Assembly: GCF_000143415.4 (NCBI RefSeq)
Contig: NW_003314346.1
Span: forward strand, 315,270-379,269
From: Selaginella moellendorffii
Lineage: Eukaryota > Streptophyta > Lycopodiopsida > Selaginellales > Selaginellaceae
Length of the DNA stretch: 64,000 nt
Reading direction: 5' to 3'
The first letter of the stretch is position 1. Each line of letters starts with the position of its first letter. Shown here one piece after another: positions 57,164-64,000 of the stretch. The notes under the pieces are model-generated. The model was not told the DNA's origin, searched no databases, and saw only the letters and a program-made list of their open reading frames with translations. A program made the position numbers and the translations under genes.

Positions 57164-60100
57164 ATGGCCTTCAGGGTTGGGGAAAAGGTTTACATTTTGA
57201 ATGGTGGGAAGAGAGTTGCAAAAGGGACCCTTGTGTCTATGGATCGGAACTTTGTTATACACTGTCAAAGGCTTGGGGAAGGCAATGCTGCTGTATCAGT
57301 AGAGACTGTCTTCGATGGGAATGTGGTCGCTATTGAACGAGGAGAGATGGTCGTCGGGGTAAATGTTGTTGTTGCCTTGAAAAATCTGCAGAAGAAAGCA
57401 GATGTTGGGGACAGCGCAAGTGCGACGCATGTTCCCTCCGTGGATCTTAAGAACCGTGCTACATGGATTCAGGCAAAGGTGTTTCTAAACAACCCCGAGG
57501 GGGAGGTGGTAGCTGAGGGCTTAGCCACAGTTGTCGATCCAAGAGATGCGGTTGCTAATCAAGAATTGGGCTGGGATGATATTGGAGTTGCGATTTTAGA
57601 GGTTGTTGACACAGAAGAAAATAGTCTGACTATTGGAAGCATTGTGCGGTGGAAATTGAGGCACTTAGTGTTTGAGAATGTGAAGGATTCACAATCAAAC
57701 ACCACTACAACTGATGACAGAACATCTCTTCATGGGAAAAGAAAGTACACCTTCCTAAAGCGCAGCCAAAGGGATCTAAGCAACGAACCGAAAAGGCAGA
57801 AAATGGCGATGGAGGTTCGAATGGTCTCGACAGTTGCTTGTTGCAAGAGGAGGTGCTGTCAACATGCTGATTGGGATGCTATTGAAGAGGAGAGAGCAAG
57901 ATACAAGACATTGTCCTAGAAGGCAGCTCGCAATTTTGTGTATGAGGCATTACGGTCATCTGTTGATGCTTCAGAACATCAGGTGGGGGGCATGGTCTTC
58001 CAGAGGGGTTTGGTCTGCATGAAGGCATGGAGAATCATTTATGGAGTCCCTCGAACCACATTCTACAGAATCAAAACTGAGTTCGAGGAACAAAGGGTTC
58101 AACAGGCAGTCCATGGGAACGACGGTATGCACAAAACCAGGGGTCATGTTGTATATGGAGAGGCAATCTTCAAAAGGTTTGTCGAGACATGTAGCGAGCA
58201 GCAACCACATAAAACCCGCCTCTTGGAAGATGGAACACGAGACACCCAACGAGTTCTCCCTTCCATGTATACCAAGGGGGCCATATTGGAAGATGTGAAT
58301 CGGGAACTCCAGAGTAATGGCTACAGGAAGCTGAGCCAATCTAGATTTAGTAGATTGTGGAGCAACAGGTTCAGGGATGTGAGTATAGGAAAGTACTCCA
58401 GCTTTTCAAAGTGTGACGAGTGCACTGCTATCAAAATGGCTTTGTCGAAGAATTCTTGCAGCGCTCAAGAGCGAGAGACGTTGGTTAGAAGGCGGCTCGA
58501 CCACAACATCGAGCAGAGAAGCTGCAGGACTGCATATTATCATAACAGGATTCTCTCCATGGAGAGACCTGACTCTTACCTCTGCATCATCCACGACAAA
58601 ATGGACCGGAAAAAGACGTGCTTACCTCGACTCAATCCTGCCCCCAAGGCAATCTCTTCATCCATGCAGCTGCCTGTGTCTCTGTTTGGCATAATCGCTC
58701 ATGGGCATGGTGCCCAGAACTATGGGAACTTCTTTGTACCTCTATGGGGTGGCGGGGGTGCAAACATGATGATTGCGTCCCTAGCAAAACACTTAAGGTC
58801 TCTGCAAAGTGCGCAGACTGAGCTGAACGGCCAACCCTTGCATAAGGCCCTTGTCGATCGAACCCCATACAGGGTTCAGCTGGAGGAGGAGCAAAGGCTT
58901 GCAGTATCGCGTGGGGCCCCATGCCATCCCAGTGAATATGTTGGCCGTCAGATTGTAGGGTTATCACGTGAGGCCTCATGCCATTCCGACGAGGCTGGTC
59001 GCTCGGTGAATGCACAGCCTCATCCAAACGAAGCAGAATCTCAAGGAAGTTCTTGCGGCCGATGTGGCCTTCCACCCCATCTTCTGCTCCAAACAGACAA
59101 TGCTGGCAGTGAGAACAAAAACATGTACGTCTTCGCGTACTTGGCGATGCTTGTTGCCAAAGGCATATTTGAAACGGTTACACTTGGCTTTCTCATGGTT
59201 GGGCACACTCATGAAGACGTCGATGCCATGTTCAGTCACCTGGCAGAGTCCCTCCGGCGATCCAATGTCCTCACCCTCCCACAACTCTACGATGAATTCC
59301 AAAATTGCATCAAAGGCACTGTTGAAGCTGCACTTGTGACAGAGGTTCCAGACTTTAAGGGGTTTGTAAGAGGCTACATCAGGGACGGATCCGAAACGCT
59401 GATTGGCCACTCCAAGCCTCTTCAGTTTCATTTCAGCATGCGTGACGGTGCTCCAGTGATGAGGTACAAGATGAGAGAATGGGACACAGTGTGGCTGCCA
59501 GTGGACGGCATTGAACTCTTCAAGAGAGATCCCATAACTGGGGAACCTATGATTCCTCAGGGTTCCCCACGGCCGATGCACCCGGATGGACTCAAAGACC
59601 AGGAAAGTATAGTGGCCGGGATTAGATAGCATATTGCCTTCTGGAAGAGGGGGTTGGTGTTTGGTGGAGAATCCTATTTTAAGAGGTGCAAGCCTTTGCT
59701 CGAATACTGGGAGAAGATTATATCTGCTATCCAAAATGGGCCGGTTGTATATGAAGAATTGGAAGAGTCCTTTTGGCCAGAACCCAGAGCACCAGATAGT
59801 AGCGGAACAATGTCCTCTGGAAATGCAGTGACAGATAACGATGTTGAGGATCACTATTGTGGGCCGAGGAACAAGAAGCTGGATTCAGCATTCAATCCAA
59901 TACAGGTCTGCAAAGGAATGGTCGTGCTTGTCAGACCCAGTAATAAAAAACAAATGATATGGGTGGGGCGCTGCATCACTGATGCAGAGGAGGACGCGGA
60001 AACTAACTCCTTCAATGTAACTGTGGAGTGGTTCAAGCCAAGTTCCGGATATACGAAGGATTGCCTAGAAAAGAGATGGGTGCTAAATCCAAGGGATCCC

Positions 60101-60232
60101 AGCATGAGCATATCGGTGGATAATGTTGTGTATGGTTGGATGCGGAAGCAGAGTGCCACCATCACCTTGCCAGACCATGCAAGAGATGCAGCAAGAGCAT
60201 TCATAACCCGGGTTCAAGGTGAGATCCATTAA
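57164..60232 (+). pseudogene. TE2 gene A: DUF7869-like probable transposase, two nonsense codons
   Basis: Same protein as the TE1 minus-strand gene. Stops are TAG at 57917-57919 (TE1 has TGG) and TAG at 59627-59629 (TE1 has CAG). The codon that is a stop in TE1 is CAA here, so QTDNAGSENKNMYVF is intact, followed by FLMVGHTHEDVDAMFSHL. Neither copy has the other's stop, so a recent ancestor was open throughout. Palindromes at 58906-58927 and 58963-58984 lie within the coding sequence. GTGAGA at 60221 is a possible 5' splice site leading to small tail exons. Confidence 0.75.
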
Positions 60233-60714
60233 TATTCCTTTACTAAGTTTCTAATGTATTTTATTTCAAGGTGAACAATCCGAATCTGAATCAGAGGAGG
60301 CATGTGGCCTTACGCCATTCCTAGGTGAGATGATACAAATAACAAGTATAAATTCTTAGTTGTTCTAGCAAATCTTACTTAAAGTTCAAGGTGAACAAGC
60401 CGAATATGAATTCATCGGATTGTTATAACAAATTGCGAGGTGATGGCATGAGGCGATACGCCATTTGAGAGTGGTAGCCATTCCTATATGAGGTGAGTGA
60501 AATATTTATTAGAAATACCTCATTCAATTGTGCACTTCTAAGTCTTGGTCCACTTAGTACTGTTTGCATGTTTCTATTTTAATTCTTTCTCTAAAATGTT
60601 ATTTAGCATGTGGCTTCATGCCATTGCTCTCCACAATCATGCATTGAATTTTTCTATCCTTGCATAATACTTCTCCATATATATAGCATGTGCGCACATG
60701 TGATATGGTTCATT
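60233..60714 (+). other. 3' region of TE2 gene A with palindromes
   Basis: Short Ser/Glu-coding exon-like pieces follow AAG|GTGAACAA (60271) and a similar AAGGTGAACAAGCCGAA (60388). Palindromes at 60297-60318, 60443-60464, 60603-60624 and 60683-60704. Most of this is deleted from TE1. Confidence 0.45.
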
Positions 60715-61205
60715 NNNNNNNNNNNNNNNNNNNNNNNNNNNNNNNNNNNNNNNNNNNNNNNNNNNNNNNNNNNNNNNNNNNNNNNNNNNNNNNNNNNNNN
60801 NNNNNNNNNNNNNNNNNNNNNNNNNNNNNNNNNNNNNNNNNNNNNNNNNNNNNNNNNNNNNNNNNNNNNNNNNNNNNNNNNNNNNNNNNNNNNNNNNNNN
60901 NNNNNNNNNNNNNNNNNNNNNNNNNNNNNNNNNNNNNNNNNNNNNNNNNNNNNNNNNNNNNNNNNNNNNNNNNNNNNNNNNNNNNNNNNNNNNNNNNNNN
61001 NNNNNNNNNNNNNNNNNNNNNNNNNNNNNNNNNNNNNNNNNNNNNNNNNNNNNNNNNNNNNNNNNNNNNNNNNNNNNNNNNNNNNNNNNNNNNNNNNNNN
61101 NNNNNNNNNNNNNNNNNNNNNNNNNNNNNNNNNNNNNNNNNNNNNNNNNNNNNNNNNNNNNNNNNNNNNNNNNNNNNNNNNNNNNNNNNNNNNNNNNNNN
61201 NNNNN
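60715..61205. other. Assembly gap, 491 unknown bases
   Basis: Run of N. Palindromes lie directly on both sides (60683-60704; 61206 on). Confidence 1.
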
Positions 61206-61834
61206 GCGTGTGCCCTCATGCCATTTACTTGAGGAGGCGTGATGACATGTGCCCCTTTGCACTAGTATATCTTAATACCGGTCTGAGAAATAGAATGGCA
61301 TGTGCCCTCAAGCCTTTTACTAAATCACCTTTGAAAGAAATGCAAGCCTCTATGTCGTAAAAAAAAGGTACTAGAGAAATTCCTTAATAATATGAATGTT
61401 ATTTAGTTTCATGAAAATACACTAAGGGTCAAATGAGTTAAATGACTTCTCCAGACTAGCAATGCCTCTTGCTACACCTTCACAATTAGATTCGTTAGAA
61501 AAAGATAACATTGAATAATATCTAAATGTTCTCACCATTAAGTTATATGTCTGGCTAATAGGAATGACGTTCATCTTGGAAAGCTCACCACACGCTCAAT
61601 GAACAAACAAATAGTGTGTGCGCGCATGCCATCGCTCTTCTTTAGCTTCAGATTCGGCTTGTTCACCTTGACAATGAGATTTATTATACAACCAGATGGA
61701 CTCAGTCTGGACACAAAGTCACCGCGCTAGTCACCATGCCCCAGATATGTCTAGCCCCTGGACAAAAAACATATAATTTCACGTCATTTTCAAATACTTG
61801 AAAATTTGTACCTAGTCCCATTTTACTGAATAAA
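61206..61834. other. TE2 subterminal region
   Basis: Non-coding; reverse counterpart of 199-780 in TE1, with half palindromes near 61206, 61294 and 61620. Confidence 0.6.
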
Positions 61835-61858
61835 TCCCACTTTAACGAAATAGAGCTT
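61835..61858 (-). repeat. Terminal inverted repeat of TE2, right
   Basis: Reverse complement of 52910-52933. Confidence 0.9.
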
Positions 61859-62777
61859 ATAGGCAGAAAATACTTTACTCACTTTTGGCAACTATGGAAT
61901 TCACAAACGATTTTCTCCTAATTTTTTTTCAAGCAAAAGAGTGATTGCTTATTGCACTAAATATGCCCAACTAGAAATCACAAATAGATCTCTTTAATGA
62001 TTGTAGAAGCCTTGACCCCAAACAACACTGAAAGAAGAAATTCTTTTTGCGATTGCAATGGCTTAGTGCCCAAATAACACAAGAAAGATAGTTTTTCCAC
62101 CATCACCAAAGCCACAGAGCATGGGATAAGTTTGAAATTGGAATTCGACATAAATTGCCAAGAAACTCAAGTTCAAAGTTGAGTTTCAAAACAGTGATTC
62201 AAAATTATTTTTTTTCTTTTGAGGAGGGGATAAAAATGATGTGGAGGACGAACAAAATGAATCTAACTTCTCATATGTAGTGTTGGACAAGGACAAATAT
62301 CATGAATCCAAGTTAACACATGTCTCAAATATTGACCGAAGGGAAAATATAAAGGTAGAATCTAATTATGGTCATGAGTTCAAGTTAATAGTGGTCTTGG
62401 AGGATTATTGATAGGAGACTTAAAATTGGGATGTATTGTTTGCCACAATAAAGCTTTATAGATTATAGTGGCTCTCAAAGTCCCTTGCTTTAGTTTAAAA
62501 TTATGGTTTTGAGGTTGGTTCAAGCATTTAATAGTTATATATAGAGTTGCAACTAATTTATTACGATTTTATAATTGATTAATATTTGTATCATAGCTTT
62601 GGGTTTTGTTCCATTATGGTTGTTATTATATTAGTGGTTTTATAGAAGTTTTAAATTCTTATAGTAATCTATAATCACCCAAAAAAAACTTTAAATGTTT
62701 CACCTAACTTATCATTATTACATTTTCATCTTCCAAAAGGGAAGATAGTGTATATGTATATATATATATATATATAT
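61859..62777. other. AT-rich DNA, ending in a TA microsatellite
   Basis: No gene seen. An alternating TA run lies at about 62753-62777, next to the LTR. Confidence 0.5.
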
Positions 62778-62953
62778 TGTGAGTGCTTGGAATATGGAAA
62801 GAGAATACAGAAAATATATATATCAATTAGCCCAATAACCTTAGTTTATATATAGGAGCGAGTGGTCCGAATTGAAACCAATCCGACGGCTACCAAAATC
62901 CCACTACACTAATATTATTATGTGGTATTGTAGCCATACACTTGGCCCTCACA
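62778..62953 (-). repeat. 3' LTR of the right-hand gypsy element
   Basis: Same length as the LTR at 20991-21166 and closely similar. Confidence 0.9.
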
Positions 62954-63327
62954 TCATCCCCTCCTTTTGGAATAACGGAAGACCATTAGGGTTCTCTTGT
63001 AGATGGGCCAGGATCTAGAGGAATGTCAGGAGGAGGTATCAATGGATCTGTATGTGGTATTAATTGCTCTTGATCCCTTGGTATGATGCGTTTCAATTGT
63101 TGCACATGCACAATCTGTAAAGGATCGGCCTATTAGACATCATGACGAACCTCATAAACTTGCGGTCCAGCTTGCCACAACACCCGATACAGTCCTTTCC
63201 ACTAAGCAAGGAGCCCCTTAGATAAACCATGTACTGTAAGATGGGGAAAACAGACTAACACCAAGTCATCCACTTTGTACTCTGCAAGTGGATGATGATT
63301 GGAGTTGTAGTGTCGTTGTTGTCCCAC

Positions 63328-63831
63328 TTATATGCGGCCTAAATGTTTAGTAGACTCCGCTCGAACAAGTGGAAGAATGCTCGTCAAATACTGATCCCAT
63401 GACCTAGCATCGGCAACTCGTGGCAATTGTAAAGGTAAACCCAACTCTATCAGTAATATTGGATCATAACCATATAAAATTTTATATGGTGAAGCACCAA
63501 CAGAACTCTGAACCCCTATGACGTATGCATACTGAAGAGACGGCAAATAACCATCCCAATCCGAATGTTGAAAGTTCACATACTTCGCAATCATCCCTTT
63601 GAATGTCTGAACAAACCATTCCACCAGACTGTCTAATTGTGGATGATAAGCACTTATGAAAGTGTGGCGTATCCCCAACCGAGACGTCAAAACATGAAAG
63701 GCCTTAGCCATAAATGCGGGACCATTATCTGAAAGAATCTGCTCTAGACAAGAATGCTGGAACACCACTCGATTGAGGAGGAAGTATCCAACAGCAATTG
63801 CAAAGGCACTAGCAAGAGCACCAACTTCCAC
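63328..63831 (-). pseudogene. Gypsy integrase core, fragment
   Basis: 167 codons between stops. Contains LSDNGPAF (second catalytic Asp) and HPQLDSLVEWF (catalytic Glu), then the GASPYKILYG block. The HHCC finger and first Asp lie further left in the element, near 63900-64000 and beyond. Stops on both sides show it is not functional. Confidence 0.85.
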
Positions 63832-64000
63832 CTACTGAATCAAATAGTCAAAAACAATAATAACATACTCATTGCCAGTAGTCTACAGTGGAAAAAGATC
63901 CTATAAGATCAAATGCCACCAACTCAAATGGACAGGAAACTGCAATTGACTCCAACCATCCTTCCCCAGCACGAGGGGGAGTATTACGAGTTTGGCACCA

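Larger units (their letters stand above)
52910..61858. mobile_element. TE2: complete-ended, internally deleted copy of the TE1 family
   Basis: Both inverted repeats are present (52910-52933 and 61835-61858; AAGCTCTATTTCG...). The flanks TATAG and ATAGG give a target duplication of 4 bp (ATAG), or 5 bp if the ends are counted unequally. Gene A is on the plus strand, gene B' on the minus strand. Compared with TE1, most of gene B is deleted, a 205-bp hairpin and a ~0.25-kb piece near 54170-54410 are extra, and a 491-bp gap remains. Overall identity to TE1 is very high. Confidence 0.9.
62778..64000 (-). mobile_element. Gypsy element of the 20991 family, 3' part, cut by the window end
   Basis: A 176-bp LTR (62778-62953, TGTGAG...CTCACA) is followed on the plus strand by the complement of a polypurine tract and the 3' end of pol. 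Collinear with 25829-24750 of the other copy. Confidence 0.9.

Noticed and set aside
60610-61262. Open frames of about 200 codons on both strands
   Set aside because: They consist of unknown bases in the assembly gap.
175-61858. Inverted duplication as an assembly artefact
   Set aside because: The two copies differ by substitutions, separate nonsense codons, a 4.55-kb deletion, a hairpin insertion and different flanks, so they are distinct loci.

Overview
This window is nuclear DNA of a land plant. Supporting signs are GT-AG introns, several Ty3/gypsy-type LTR retrotransposons, MULE relics, TTTAGGG-type telomere-like repeats and one gene of the plant self-incompatibility S1 (SPH) family. I cannot name the species. 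Nearly all of the window is mobile DNA, nested and broken, around very few possible host genes (an intact SPH gene near 20.1-20.5 kb and a broken trihelix-like fragment near 17.7-18.2 kb).

Layout. (1) 1-174: tail of a miniature LTR element (TRIM), interrupted by (2) TE1, 175-11885, a large DNA transposon that has lost its right end. (3) 11906-16693: minus-strand gypsy element. (4) 16694-20990: decayed DNA with the trihelix fragment, a solo LTR and the SPH gene. (5) 20991-26004: plus-strand gypsy element with 176-bp LTRs. (6) 26005-30470: AT-rich relics, including a very old gypsy copy and an LTR fragment. (7) 30598-41320: a minus-strand MULE-type transposase gene split by a 7.6-kb LTR element (31995-39632, target duplication CATAC) that has no coding capacity. 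(8) 41879-46979: a plus-strand pseudogene combining a ParB-like domain with a beta-class DNA methyltransferase domain; its 3' half is tandemly duplicated, and a TRIM has inserted in the first copy. (9) 46980-52909: LTR fragments, a decayed hypothetical gene, a solo LTR and a retropepsin relic. (10) 52910-61858: TE2, a second copy of the TE1 family in inverted orientation, with both terminal inverted repeats but internally deleted and holding a 491-bp assembly gap. (11) 62778-64000: 3' part of another gypsy copy of the 20991 family.

The most interesting system is the TE1/TE2 family. It has two divergent genes. Gene A encodes a DUF7869-like protein (motif GHTHEDVD) and is the probable transposase. 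Gene B encodes an N-terminal ParB-like domain, a methyltransferase-like fold with a degenerate catalytic motif, acidic and repeat linkers, and an FCP1-like HAD domain. The whole element is sprinkled with about 15-20 copies of a 22-bp palindrome (half-site ATGGCRTGNG), in exons, in intergenic DNA and inside ultra-short introns of gene B that consist of little else. The unrelated MULE-type element at 30.6-46.8 kb has the same layout: a transposase-like gene head-to-head with a ParB-methyltransferase gene. That suggests the ParB-methyltransferase partner is a reusable accessory module of plant transposons. Its role in transposition, and any role of the palindromes as binding sites, is inference.
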